Assembly: GCA_018651445.1 (NCBI GenBank)
Contig: JABIDZ010000051.1
Location: 1 to 10,794 of the forward strand
Origin: Candidatus Iainarchaeum sp.
Lineage (GTDB): Archaea > Iainarchaeota > Iainarchaeia > Iainarchaeales > JAAZKV01
DNA length: 10,794 bases
Direction: 5' to 3'
Shown here: positions 1-6,543 of the stretch, one piece after another
Position numbering within the stretch: position 1 is the stretch's first letter
Layout: each line of letters starts with the position of its first letter
The notes under the pieces: generated by a model
Database searches by the model: none
What the model was told of the DNA's origin: nothing
What the model saw: the letters and a program-made list of their open reading frames with translations, nothing else
Program-made: the position numbers and the translations under genes

Positions 1-629
1 GTATGGCTGGCGGTGGAGGCGGAATGATTCTAACAACCGTTGAGGGTTACGAACGAGTATTTGAAAATGCTAATTTAGTAGAAATGATGGTTAAAACGAC
101 TAACACAGATAATGTTGATAAAACAAAAGAAGAGATTGAAGAGTATTTTGAAGACAAATACGGTAAACGAAGCATGACTATTCTTACAAGTGAACAAGCA
201 ATCGAACAATTTACTATGATTCTTGGAATGCTAACTATTTTTATTGTAGGAATTGCAGGGATTAGTTTGGTTGTTGGCGGGCTAGGCATAATGAATGCAA
301 TGGTTACTAGTGTAATGGAACGAACACGCGAAATCGGTTTATACAAAGCGATTGGAGCAAGCAATCAAAAAGTTTTAACTATTTTCTTACTCGAAGCAGG
401 ATTCATCGGTTTGATCGGAGGAATCATCGGAGTACTACTTGGTTTAGCAGGAGCAGAATTAATCACAATAATTGCAAATGCTTCAAACTTCCCAATTACA
501 TCCGTACTTGTTCCAGAAATAATTATTGGTGCACTCGCATTCTCTTTAATAGTTGGAATGGTGTCCGGTTTCTATCCTGCGCTGCGCGCATCAAAACTAG
601 ATCCAGTAGAAGCTCTTAGGTATGACTAA
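1..629 (+). CDS. ABC transporter permease, MacB/FtsX type (5' partial)
   Basis: This is the C-terminal half of a MacB-like permease, the membrane subunit of an ABC exporter or mechanotransmission complex. The visible 208 residues start with the end of an extracytoplasmic MacB-PCD-like domain (about residues 8-65). The FtsX domain follows with three hydrophobic segments near residues 70-95, 120-150 and 165-190. Family hallmarks are the cytoplasmic loop 'MERTREIGLYKAIGAS' after the first helix and the terminal 'YPALRASKLDPVEALRYD'. Full-length members are about 400 residues with one more N-terminal helix, so the reading frame must begin outside the window. The ATG at position 3 is probably internal. 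The partner ATPase (MacB/LolD type) is not visible and may lie upstream. The substrate cannot be inferred. Confidence 0.9.
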   Translation, partial: MAGGGGGMILTTVEGYERVFENANLVEMMVKTTNTDNVDKTKEEIEEYFEDKYGKRSMTILTSEQAIEQFTMILGMLTIFIVGIAGISLVVGGLGIMNAMVTSVMERTREIGLYKAIGASNQKVLTIFLLEAGFIGLIGGIIGVLLGLAGAELITIIANASNFPITSVLVPEIIIGALAFSLIVGMVSGFYPALRASKLDPVEALRYD

Positions 630-630
630 A

Positions 631-641
631 GTTTTTTATTG
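631..641 (+). promoter_or_regulatory. T-rich stretch: permease terminator and/or TATA box of the next gene
   Basis: The sequence just after the permease stop is gttttttattg, with a T6 run at 632-637. Archaeal termination uses such oligo-T runs. The same stretch lies about 26 nt before the ATG at 662, where a TATA box for a leaderless transcript would sit. Both readings are inference from position and composition. Confidence 0.4.
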
Positions 642-661
642 TTTGGAACCGTGATTTAGTT

Positions 662-1096
662 ATGGATTATGATCATACTCAAACAGGTTATTTGATAATA
701 ATTGCTTTGATTCTCGTAGCATTACTCTTTGGATTTATATTCACACAAATAGAGTTTCACTATGCATTGCTTGTACTTATGATAGCAATATTACTTCTTT
801 TAACGTCTTTTTTAACATTAAACGTAACCGTTAACAAAAACTATTTGAGAATTAAATTTGGTTACGGAATATTTTCAAAGAGTTTCAAAATAAAAGAAAT
901 CACGTCAGTAAAAGCCGTTAGAAATAAATGGTATTATGGTTGGGGAATTCGATTCTGGTGGAAACCACGCATGATAATATACAATGTCTCGGGATACGAT
1001 GCAGTAGAAATAAAACTGAAAAACAAAAGGATCTATCGAATAGGAACAGACGAACCAAAACAACTAGAACAAGCAATCAAAAAGAGAATGAGTTAG
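662..1096 (+). CDS. small membrane protein with bacterial PH-like domain
   Basis: The protein has 144 residues. Two hydrophobic helices at about residues 9-29 and 33-56 form a hairpin anchor. The remaining ~85 residues look like a bacterial PH (bPH) domain: alternating short beta-strands around 'LRIKFGYGIFSKSFKIKEI', a Trp/Tyr-rich middle ('YYGWGIRFWW'), then 'YNVSGYDAVEIKLKNKRIYRIGTDEP' split over two strands, and a final helix. This order (two helices then bPH) is common among uncharacterised membrane proteins of bacteria and archaea. Its biochemical role is unknown. The ATG at 662 is chosen because it starts just before the first helix. A weak GTGAT at 651-655 could be a partial ribosome site. 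The gene follows the permease by 32 bp and could belong to its transcription unit, but the link is only positional. Confidence 0.75.
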   Translation: MDYDHTQTGYLIIIALILVALLFGFIFTQIEFHYALLVLMIAILLLLTSFLTLNVTVNKNYLRIKFGYGIFSKSFKIKEITSVKAVRNKWYYGWGIRFWWKPRMIIYNVSGYDAVEIKLKNKRIYRIGTDEPKQLEQAIKKRMS

Positions 1097-1132
1097 TTTC
1101 AAAAGTGCAGATCCACTTGCCGGCACGCACCC

Positions 1133-1150
1133 CTAAATTTGTTTATTAAC
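1133..1150 (+). promoter_or_regulatory. putative TATA region of uvrA
   Basis: An AT-rich stretch ctaaatttgtttattaac sits 22-39 nt before the uvrA ATG at 1172. The box tttattaa (1142-1149) is centred about 26 nt upstream, the spacing expected for a leaderless archaeal transcript. No Shine-Dalgarno motif is present between it and the ATG. Confidence 0.45.
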
Positions 1151-1171
1151 CTTTTCTTGGAAATTGTTTCT

Positions 1172-3970
1172 ATGAAGGATATCATTGTTTGTGGTGCGCG
1201 AGAGCACAACCTAAAAGACGTTGACGTTACGTTACCACGCGACAAATTCATTGTAATAACTGGGCTCTCAGGTAGTGGAAAGAGTACATTAGCTTTTGAC
1301 ACGATTTATGCTGAAGGACAAAGACGATACGTTGAATCATTAAGCGCGTATGCTAGACAATTTATTGGTTTGATGGACAAACCAGATGTTGATTCAATAG
1401 ATGGTTTATCCCCCGCAATCTCAATCGAACAAAAATCAACTTCAAATAATCCTCGTTCAACTGTTGGAACAGTAACAGAAATTTATGATTACCTGCGTTT
1501 GCTTTATGCTAGAATTGGAGTACCTTATTGTCCAGAGCACAACGTAAAAATAGAATCACAAACTCCTAGCAAAATGGCTAAGCGAATAAGAGAAAGTTTT
1601 GATGAGAGTATTACTATTCTTGCTCCAGTAGTTTGCCAAAAAAAAGGTACTTACGAACAACTAATTATTGATTTGCACAAAGAAGGTTATAGTAGAGTAC
1701 GAGTAAACAAAAAAATACAAAAAACGGATGAGAAAGTAGAACTTTCTAGATACGAGAAACACGATATAGAAATTGTTATTGATCGGGTTAACTCAAAAGA
1801 CAAAGCACGGTTAACTGAAGCAATCGAAAATGCACTTGTAAAGAGTGATGGACTCGTAATTGTTCTTGACAAAAAAGAGCAAGAACATTTGTACTCAAGC
1901 AAATTAACTTGTCCTAAATGTGATGTTACTTTTGAAGAATTACAACCAAGAATGTTTTCTTTTAACTCTCCTTTTGGAGCTTGCGAAGAATGTAATGGAC
2001 TAGGAGTAAAATCAGAGTTTGATCCAGATCTAATCATCCCTGATAAGAGTAGGAGTATTCTTGATGGAGCAATAAAACTCTATGGGAAAATGGACTTTTC
2101 TTGGAGAAGCCAACAATTAGGTGTTGTTGGAAAAGCACATGGATTTAGTTTGGTTATACCAATAGAACATTTTAGTAAAAAGCAATTTGATGTTTTAATG
2201 CACGGAGACCCTACTCCAATAAAAGCAAAGTGGGGAACAGGAGCTAATATGAATTTGCATGATGGTTGGGAAGGACTTATTCCTCAATCAGAAAGATTGT
2301 TTGCACAAACTGATTCAGAATGGAGAAAAAACAATTTCACAAAATTTATGCGTACACACACTTGCCCAAAATGTGAGGGTGCAAGACTCAAAGACAAAGT
2401 ACTTAACGTAAAAGTTCATGATAAATCAATTGTTGATTTAACTTCTCTAAGCATTGAACGAGCACTTACCTTTGTTAACAAACTCGAATTAACTCCAAAA
2501 GAAATGCAAGTTGCTAAATTAATTTTAAAAGAAGTTGTTGATAGACTAAATTTTCTAAACAACGTAGGCTTGTCTTACATAACTTTAGATCGCCAAGCAG
2601 GGACTCTTTCTGGTGGAGAAGCACAAAGAATACGTCTTGCAACACAAATTGGTTCTAACTTAATGGGTGTACTCTATATTCTTGATGAACCTTCTATTGG
2701 TTTGCATCAAAAAGACAATGAAAAGCTAATTGAAACTTTGCACAAGCTTCGTGACATTGGTAACACCTTGATTATTGTTGAACACGACGAAGACACTATT
2801 CGTAAAGCGGACTGGGTAATTGACATGGGTCCTGGAGCAGGAATACATGGTGGAGAAGTAGTGGCTAGTGGTACGCCAAGCGAAATAGAAAAAAACCCTC
2901 TTTCTTTGACTGGAAAATATTTGAGCAAACAACTTTCTATTCCTACTCCAAAAACAAGACGCGATAGCCTAGGTGAGATAACTTTTGTTGGTTGTCGCCA
3001 AAACAATCTAAAAAACATTGATGTTACCGTGCCACTTGGTGTTCTAACTTGTTTAACTGGTGCGAGCGGAAGTGGAAAAAGTACTTTAATGCAAACGATA
3101 ATCAATAACGGCCTTGTAAAAAAGCTAGAGCTTAGTACGGCTACGCTTGATATCGGTGCGCACAAAGAAATTCGAATACATGGTGACGTTGACAAGGTGA
3201 TAGAAATTGACCAATCACCTATTGGTAGAACTCCACGAAGTAATCCAGCTACTTACATAAAACTTTTTGACGAAGTACGTGCTCTTTTTGCTAGTACAAA
3301 AGAAGCTAAGTTACGCGGTTACAAATCGGGTAGATTTTCTTTTAATGTTCCAGGTGGGCGATGTGAAAAATGTCGTGGTGGAGGAGAATTAAAAATCGAA
3401 ATGAACTTTTTACCAGATGTTTATGTTGAATGTGAAGAATGTAATGGACAAAGATATAACGATGAAACTCTTAGCGTAACTTACAAAGGAAAAAGCATTG
3501 CAGAAGTTTTGGATCTTAGTGTAGAAGAAGCTCTTGGTGTGTTTGACAAGATCCCGCATATTCGCAACAAACTCTCAGTTCTAACTTCTGTTGGTTTAGG
3601 TTATATTAAACTCGGTCAAAGTGCTACTACTCTATCTGGTGGAGAAGCTCAACGAATTAAACTAACAAAGGAACTTGCAAAGCGAAGCACGGGTAAAACA
3701 CTCTATCTTTTAGATGAGCCTACAACTGGTTTACATTTCCACGATATCAAAAAGCTTCTTGATGTTCTCCAAGTACTAGTAGATCTAGGAAACTCAGTAG
3801 TAATAATCGAACATAACTTGGATGTAATTAAAGCAGCCGACCACATAATCGATCTTGGCCCAGATGGTGGCGAAGGCGGAGGAAATATAATTGCTTGCGG
3901 AACTCCAGAAGAAATCGTTAAAGTTAGTGAAAGCCATACTGGGCGATTCTTAAAACCAGTTCTTAAATAA
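1172..3970 (+). CDS. uvrA: excinuclease ABC subunit UvrA
   Basis: UvrA is the damage-sensing ATPase of nucleotide excision repair. It dimerises, scans DNA and loads UvrB. The 932 residues match the usual ~940. Both ABC modules are complete: Walker A 'GLSGSGKST' near residue 30 and 'GASGSGKST' near 630; signatures 'LSGGEAQRIRLA' near 479 and 'LSGGEAQRIKL' near 820; Walker B 'ILDEPSIGL' near 504 and 'LLDEPTTGL' near 846. Zinc modules are present as CPKC...CEEC (spacing C-x2-C-x20-C-x2-C, from about 247) and CEKC...CEEC (C-x2-C-x19-C-x2-C, from about 731), plus a 'CPKCEGARL' element in between. The frame is open back to a TTG at 1139, but the ATG at 1172 gives the canonical 'MKDIIVCGAREHNLK' start and fits the TATA spacing. 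The protein is bacterial type, so transfer from bacteria at some point is likely. It ends 9 bp from a convergent gene. Confidence 0.98.
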   Translation: MKDIIVCGAREHNLKDVDVTLPRDKFIVITGLSGSGKSTLAFDTIYAEGQRRYVESLSAYARQFIGLMDKPDVDSIDGLSPAISIEQKSTSNNPRSTVGTVTEIYDYLRLLYARIGVPYCPEHNVKIESQTPSKMAKRIRESFDESITILAPVVCQKKGTYEQLIIDLHKEGYSRVRVNKKIQKTDEKVELSRYEKHDIEIVIDRVNSKDKARLTEAIENALVKSDGLVIVLDKKEQEHLYSSKLTCPKCDVTFEELQPRMFSFNSPFGACEECNGLGVKSEFDPDLIIPDKSRSILDGAIKLYGKMDFSWRSQQLGVVGKAHGFSLVIPIEHFSKKQFDVLMHGDPTPIKAKWGTGANMNLHDGWEGLIPQSERLFAQTDSEWRKNNFTKFMRTHTCPKCEGARLKDKVLNVKVHDKSIVDLTSLSIERALTFVNKLELTPKEMQVAKLILKEVVDRLNFLNNVGLSYITLDRQAGTLSGGEAQRIRLATQIGSNLMGVLYILDEPSIGLHQKDNEKLIETLHKLRDIGNTLIIVEHDEDTIRKADWVIDMGPGAGIHGGEVVASGTPSEIEKNPLSLTGKYLSKQLSIPTPKTRRDSLGEITFVGCRQNNLKNIDVTVPLGVLTCLTGASGSGKSTLMQTIINNGLVKKLELSTATLDIGAHKEIRIHGDVDKVIEIDQSPIGRTPRSNPATYIKLFDEVRALFASTKEAKLRGYKSGRFSFNVPGGRCEKCRGGGELKIEMNFLPDVYVECEECNGQRYNDETLSVTYKGKSIAEVLDLSVEEALGVFDKIPHIRNKLSVLTSVGLGYIKLGQSATTLSGGEAQRIKLTKELAKRSTGKTLYLLDEPTTGLHFHDIKKLLDVLQVLVDLGNSVVIIEHNLDVIKAADHIIDLGPDGGEGGGNIIACGTPEEIVKVSESHTGRFLKPVLK

Positions 3971-3974
3971 AAAA
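3969..3974 (-). terminator. oligo-T terminator of the minus-strand methyltransferase-like gene
   Basis: The plus strand reads A6 here, giving T6 on the minus strand 5 nt after the stop of the gene at 3980-4546. It overlaps the uvrA stop codon. Conversely the plus-strand run ttttattctttg (3978-3989), inside the end of the minus gene, may terminate uvrA. Interleaved T-runs at a 9-bp convergent junction fit archaeal termination. Confidence 0.4.
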
Positions 3975-3979
3975 GCGTT

Positions 3980-4546
3980 TTATTCTTTGAAGTATTCACT
4001 TAAAATTTTGCATGCTTCGTGACGGTTAGTAACTCTAATGTTTTCAATTTCGGGGCATTTATCTTTTAGCATTTCATAGATCCCTTTAGTTCCTTTTTCT
4101 GCAATTAATCTAAGAAACTTATTTTTGTTCGCATTCTTTATAGCGTCTTTCAAAGAGTCTTTTTTTGCGTTTCCGATTTTTAATGCTTCGTGCGGTTCAA
4201 ATAATGGACACGTGTAAATTGAGTAATCTCTGTGGACATAAATCTCAGGACATAAATATTTTTGATGCCAATAACTAAAACAATTTAGCTCAGAAACAAA
4301 TTCTGAAAGCTTTTTTGGTTCTATTTCAATTGCTTTACCAATCATTTCACGACTATTATCAATTCCAACTACACTAGCTCCTTTTAAAGCTAAGATTCTA
4401 CTAACATATCCTTCGCCACAACCAATATCTAAAATTCTTTTTCCTTTTACATTGCCAAGTGCATTAATTGATTGTGGTCTACACAAAAAATCACTTTGAA
4501 TAAGTTTTTCATCTCGTTGCCAAAAAACTGCTTCTTTGTAATCCAT
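3980..4546 (-). CDS. class I SAM methyltransferase core joined to a SPASM/Twitch-like C-terminal domain
   Basis: From the ATG at 4546 the protein has 188 residues. An in-frame TTG at 4555 would add three. Residues ~35-80 carry class I methyltransferase motif I 'ILDIGCGEG' and the acidic end of strand two 'VVGIDNSREM'. After this the usual Rossmann strands 3-7 are absent. From about residue 87 the protein instead resembles the tail of radical SAM/SPASM proteins: Cys99-x13-Cys113 ('LCPEIYVHRDYSIYTCPLF'), then 'LKIGNAKKDSLKDAI', a helix with 'IAEKGTKGIYEML' and a final 'RHEAC'. Cysteines at 89, 99, 113, 164 and 179 could bind metal or an Fe-S cluster. No CxxxCxxC radical SAM motif is present. 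Whether it still methylates anything is unclear. It may be a recombined fragment or a real two-domain protein. Confidence 0.7.
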   Translation of the reverse strand: MDYKEAVFWQRDEKLIQSDFLCRPQSINALGNVKGKRILDIGCGEGYVSRILALKGASVVGIDNSREMIGKAIEIEPKKLSEFVSELNCFSYWHQKYLCPEIYVHRDYSIYTCPLFEPHEALKIGNAKKDSLKDAIKNANKNKFLRLIAEKGTKGIYEMLKDKCPEIENIRVTNRHEACKILSEYFKE

Positions 4547-4582
4547 TTCACCCAATCAAACCACTCTAAAAATAATAAGTAA

Positions 4583-4600
4583 AAAGGCTTAAATTAGTTT
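4583..4600 (-). promoter_or_regulatory. putative promoter of the methyltransferase/SPASM gene
   Basis: On the minus strand this reads aaactaatttaagccttt. The AT core is centred about 46 nt before the ATG at 4546, so transcription would start near 4567 with a ~20-nt leader. Nearly the same 18-19 bases lie before the cupin gene on the same strand (6482-6500). Confidence 0.45.
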
Positions 4601-4606
4601 CAAGTC

Positions 4607-4660
4607 ACTTTTTCGCGAGGGACCTTTTCGGAACTAGTGTACTCACATCCATTAATCCGA
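4607..4660. repeat. diverged intergenic element, copy A
   Basis: In plus orientation this 54-nt stretch runs from actttttcgc to attaatccga. It aligns with 10664-10715 at about 37 of 52 positions with one 2-nt gap, including exact ctagtg and ttaatccga blocks. It is more G+C-rich than the flanks and lies in the 139 bp between the regulator's stop and the next gene's start. Read from 4607 on the plus strand it is open and gives 'TFSRGTFSELVYSHP', similar to 'TLSQGTFATLVHSIF' from copy B. It lacks an ATG before this peptide. It may be a small RNA, an old repeat or a decayed microprotein. Its function is unknown. Confidence 0.45.
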
Positions 4661-4662
4661 CC

Positions 4663-4684
4663 AAAAATAATGATATTACAAAAA
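4663..4684 (-). terminator. oligo-T terminator after the TrmB-family gene
   Basis: Two T5 runs on the minus strand (plus-strand A5 at 4680-4684 and 4663-4667) follow directly after the stop codon at 4686. This is the expected form of an archaeal transcript end. Confidence 0.4.
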
Positions 4685-4685
4685 T

Positions 4686-5438
4686 TCATTTAACTGGCTT
4701 TGCTTCTTTCCACATTTCTTCAAAAGTTTTTGTTAATACTTTTAATAAGTCCGTACTTTGGCCTTTAATAGTCATTCTTTTTTCGTAGTTGTTTCTGTCG
4801 TGAACCCCTAAAAGGAATTCTTCAGAATCCCTTATCATAAAATGCATACCAAGTTTAGGATTTAACCTAATCTCGCCCCCATTTGACAAACAATCGTTTA
4901 CTTGTTTCTTATTTTCTTTTGTTATTGCAGAAGTAAGTATTTTTATTTTAATTCCGCGTTTTAAAGCTCGCTTAAGACTTAGATTAGTTTGAAATGTTCC
5001 AATAAATATAGGAGCTACTTGCCAGATTTCTTTTTTTGCTAGATCTCGCAACACTACTACGGCTTGCAAATGTTCTTCTCTTCCATCTAAAAAAGTTACA
5101 GAAGGAGCTTTCTCATCTAAAAGAGCTTTTTTGGGATCCATTTCTATCGAAGTTATTAGATTTATTTTTTCATCAAGCGTGTTTTTCCTTTGATCCAAAT
5201 ATCTTTTTAGAGATTCTTTTATATCATTTATTTTATACCGTTTTGGGCTTGTTGGAATAACTTCAATAAAGCCTTTGTGTTGTAATTCTTGGAGAACTTG
5301 GTAAATTCTTCCCTTTGGAACAGAAGTTTTTGTATACAATACTTTTGCGTCTGCAGATTCAACCAAAGCTAGTTGAAGCACAATTTCTCGCTCGTAACCA
5401 TTCAAATCAATTGAATTGAGAAAAGATAACAAATCCAT
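4686..5438 (-). CDS. TrmB-family transcriptional regulator
   Basis: The protein has 250 residues, a normal length for the TrmB-like group. Residues ~1-75 form a winged helix-turn-helix with the recognition segment 'SVPKGRIYQVLQELQHKGFI' and a wing 'SPKRYKIN'. A charged helix near 75-100 probably dimerises. The C-terminal ~140 residues fit the phospholipase D-like effector domain of the family ('WQVAPIF', 'LKRALKRGIKIKILTS', 'EIRLNPKLGMHFMIRDSEEFLLGV'). Characterised members sense sugars or other small molecules, but the ligand here cannot be told from sequence. The gene is divergent from the HAD gene over 58 bp and lies upstream of the methyltransferase/SPASM gene. Autoregulation and control of the HAD gene are likely by position only. 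The stop is TGA at 4686-4688. Confidence 0.85.
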   Translation of the reverse strand: MDLLSFLNSIDLNGYEREIVLQLALVESADAKVLYTKTSVPKGRIYQVLQELQHKGFIEVIPTSPKRYKINDIKESLKRYLDQRKNTLDEKINLITSIEMDPKKALLDEKAPSVTFLDGREEHLQAVVVLRDLAKKEIWQVAPIFIGTFQTNLSLKRALKRGIKIKILTSAITKENKKQVNDCLSNGGEIRLNPKLGMHFMIRDSEEFLLGVHDRNNYEKRMTIKGQSTDLLKVLTKTFEEMWKEAKPVK

Positions 5439-5460
5439 AAACTAATTATAGTTGTTTTAC

Positions 5461-5471
5461 CTATTTAATAG
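5461..5471. promoter_or_regulatory. single near-palindromic TATA box between divergent genes
   Basis: The sequence ctatttaatag is symmetric apart from its central base. Its centre (5466) lies 31 nt before the HAD ATG (5497) and 28 nt before the regulator ATG (5438, minus strand). Both distances fit a leaderless archaeal start. I see no other comparable TATA element at the right spacing in the 58-bp gap. A weaker tataatta nearer the regulator (5443-5450) is too close to its ATG. Confidence 0.5.
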
Positions 5472-5496
5472 TTTCTAATGGGGCAGTATTTATCGA

Positions 5497-6108
5497 ATGG
5501 TAATAAAACAAATTATTTTCGATATGGGCGGAGTACTTTTGAAGGGAAGACTCGAAGATATTCTTGATGGCGTTTCTTCAAAGCTTGGAATTGACAAAAG
5601 TGTTTTCAAAGGGCTTGAGAGCCATTACAAAGCAAAAGCATTAACTGGTGAAATGAAACATGCGAAATATTTACAAATGCTCAAAGATAAAACTGGTTTA
5701 GAGCAAAGTATTGAGGACTTACTCCACATTTGGAAAGAAACTTATCTCAAACTTCTTCCAAAAAATGAAGAACTTCTAAACAAAATTAAAGAGCTGAAAA
5801 AAACTTGCCCAGTTGGCTTAATCTCTAATATTAACGAGTTTCACGCAAGCATTAATTATGAGAGAAACTTGTTTGAGCCATTTGAACCTTGTTTGCTTTC
5901 TTGTGAAGTCGGAATAGCAAAACCAGACAAAAGAATTTTTGAGTTAGCCCTTAAAAAAATTGGTTTGCCAGCAAATGAATGTCTTTACATCGACGATAGG
6001 ATAGAACATCTCAGAACAGCAAAACAACTTGGATTTAAAACAATTCAATTTACCGAAACAAAAAAAGCAATTAAAGAAATTGAACAATTAATTAGGACAC
6101 AAGTTTAA
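5497..6108 (+). CDS. HAD-superfamily phosphatase-like hydrolase (subfamily IA)
   Basis: The 203-residue protein has all four HAD motifs: motif I 'IIFDMGGVLL' with nucleophile Asp9, motif II Ser110 in 'GLISN', motif III Lys142 in 'AKPDKRIF', and motif IV 'YIDDR' (Asp166, Asp167). The helical stretch between about 15 and 85 is the cap expected for subfamily I. Motif I reads D-x-G-G, so the second Asp of the usual DxD is Gly. The YihX/epoxide-hydrolase-like branch shares this feature, and YihX acts on sugar phosphates. A small phosphorylated metabolite is therefore plausible, but the substrate is not identifiable. It is a soluble cytoplasmic protein. The gene shares its promoter region with the TrmB regulator and ends 15 bp from the convergent cupin gene. 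Confidence 0.88.
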   Translation: MVIKQIIFDMGGVLLKGRLEDILDGVSSKLGIDKSVFKGLESHYKAKALTGEMKHAKYLQMLKDKTGLEQSIEDLLHIWKETYLKLLPKNEELLNKIKELKKTCPVGLISNINEFHASINYERNLFEPFEPCLLSCEVGIAKPDKRIFELALKKIGLPANECLYIDDRIEHLRTAKQLGFKTIQFTETKKAIKEIEQLIRTQV

Positions 6109-6123
6109 ATTCGTTTCAAATGA

Positions 6124-6465
6124 TTATTTTTCTCCCTCAAAAATTTCGTCACTCGCATCAAATTTAGGATGAATTACTACAATTAATTCAAAAGGTTCTT
6201 TCGCAAGTTTTAATTGATGCCAAGTGTTTTTTGGGATTGGAATAGTGTCTCCTTCACGAACTTCAAATTCTTCTTCTCCAATTACAACAATGCCTTCTCC
6301 TTTTGTGATATAATAAACTTCTTCCATTTTTTTGTGCAAGTGTTTCTTTGCGTCTTTTGTAACAATATTATGCGAAATATCAATATTTCCAGAACTATAA
6401 AGTTCTCTTAGTGCTCCACAAGAAGAATCAATTGGAGTAACATCGTCTTTTCTTATTATTTTCAT
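6124..6465 (-). CDS. small single-domain cupin
   Basis: The protein has 113 residues and is essentially one cupin_2 beta-barrel. Motif 1 is 'HLHKKMEEVYYITKG' with likely metal ligands His42, His44 and Glu48. Motif 2 is 'GDTIPIPKNTWH' with His83. All four canonical metal ligands are therefore present. Such proteins include isomerases, dioxygenases and sugar-binding proteins, so the activity cannot be assigned. Its start at 6465 is supported by a TATA-like element about 28 nt upstream and by the lack of any other early Met. It is divergent from uvrC by 78 bp and convergent with the HAD gene. Confidence 0.88.
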   Translation of the reverse strand: MKIIRKDDVTPIDSSCGALRELYSSGNIDISHNIVTKDAKKHLHKKMEEVYYITKGEGIVVIGEEEFEVREGDTIPIPKNTWHQLKLAKEPFELIVVIHPKFDASDEIFEGEK

Positions 6466-6481
6466 AAAAATAAGTTAGTGT

Positions 6482-6500
6482 AAAGGGTTTAAATTAGTTT
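6482..6500 (-). promoter_or_regulatory. putative promoter of the cupin gene
   Basis: On the minus strand this reads aaactaatttaaacccttt, centred about 26-28 nt before the cupin ATG, so the transcript would be near leaderless. It differs from the 4583-4600 element by one inserted base. Confidence 0.5.
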
Positions 6501-6513
6501 TTTACCCAAAAAC

Positions 6514-6525
6514 TCTTAATTAAAT
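6514..6525 (+). promoter_or_regulatory. putative TATA box of uvrC
   Basis: The AT box ttaattaaat (6516-6525) is centred about 24 nt before the uvrC ATG at 6544. There is no Shine-Dalgarno motif in between, which fits a leaderless transcript. Confidence 0.4.
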
Positions 6526-6543
6526 TCCTCTAATAACTATATC

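Noticed and set aside
3..5. ATG at position 3 as the true start of the permease
   Set aside because: A protein starting here would lack the first helix and most of the extracytoplasmic domain. Truncation by the window edge explains it better.
928..1149. A 73-codon plus-strand frame covering the end of the PH-like gene and the uvrA upstream region
   Set aside because: Most of it lies out of frame inside the PH-like protein, which has clear helices and domain features. The short tail beyond has no support.
1139..1171. Upstream TTG start for uvrA
   Set aside because: The extra 11 residues are not like UvrA N-termini, would overlap the TATA region, and the ATG at 1172 gives the canonical start.
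2707..3195. A 162-codon open frame on the minus strand inside uvrA
   Set aside because: It is antisense to a fully conserved part of UvrA, shows low-complexity Ser/Leu-rich translation and no domain, so it is a shadow of the coding strand.
4556..4685. A tRNA or box C/D guide RNA in the gap holding copy A
   Set aside because: I could not draw a cloverleaf and found no RTGATGA/CTGA box pair conserved between copies A and B.
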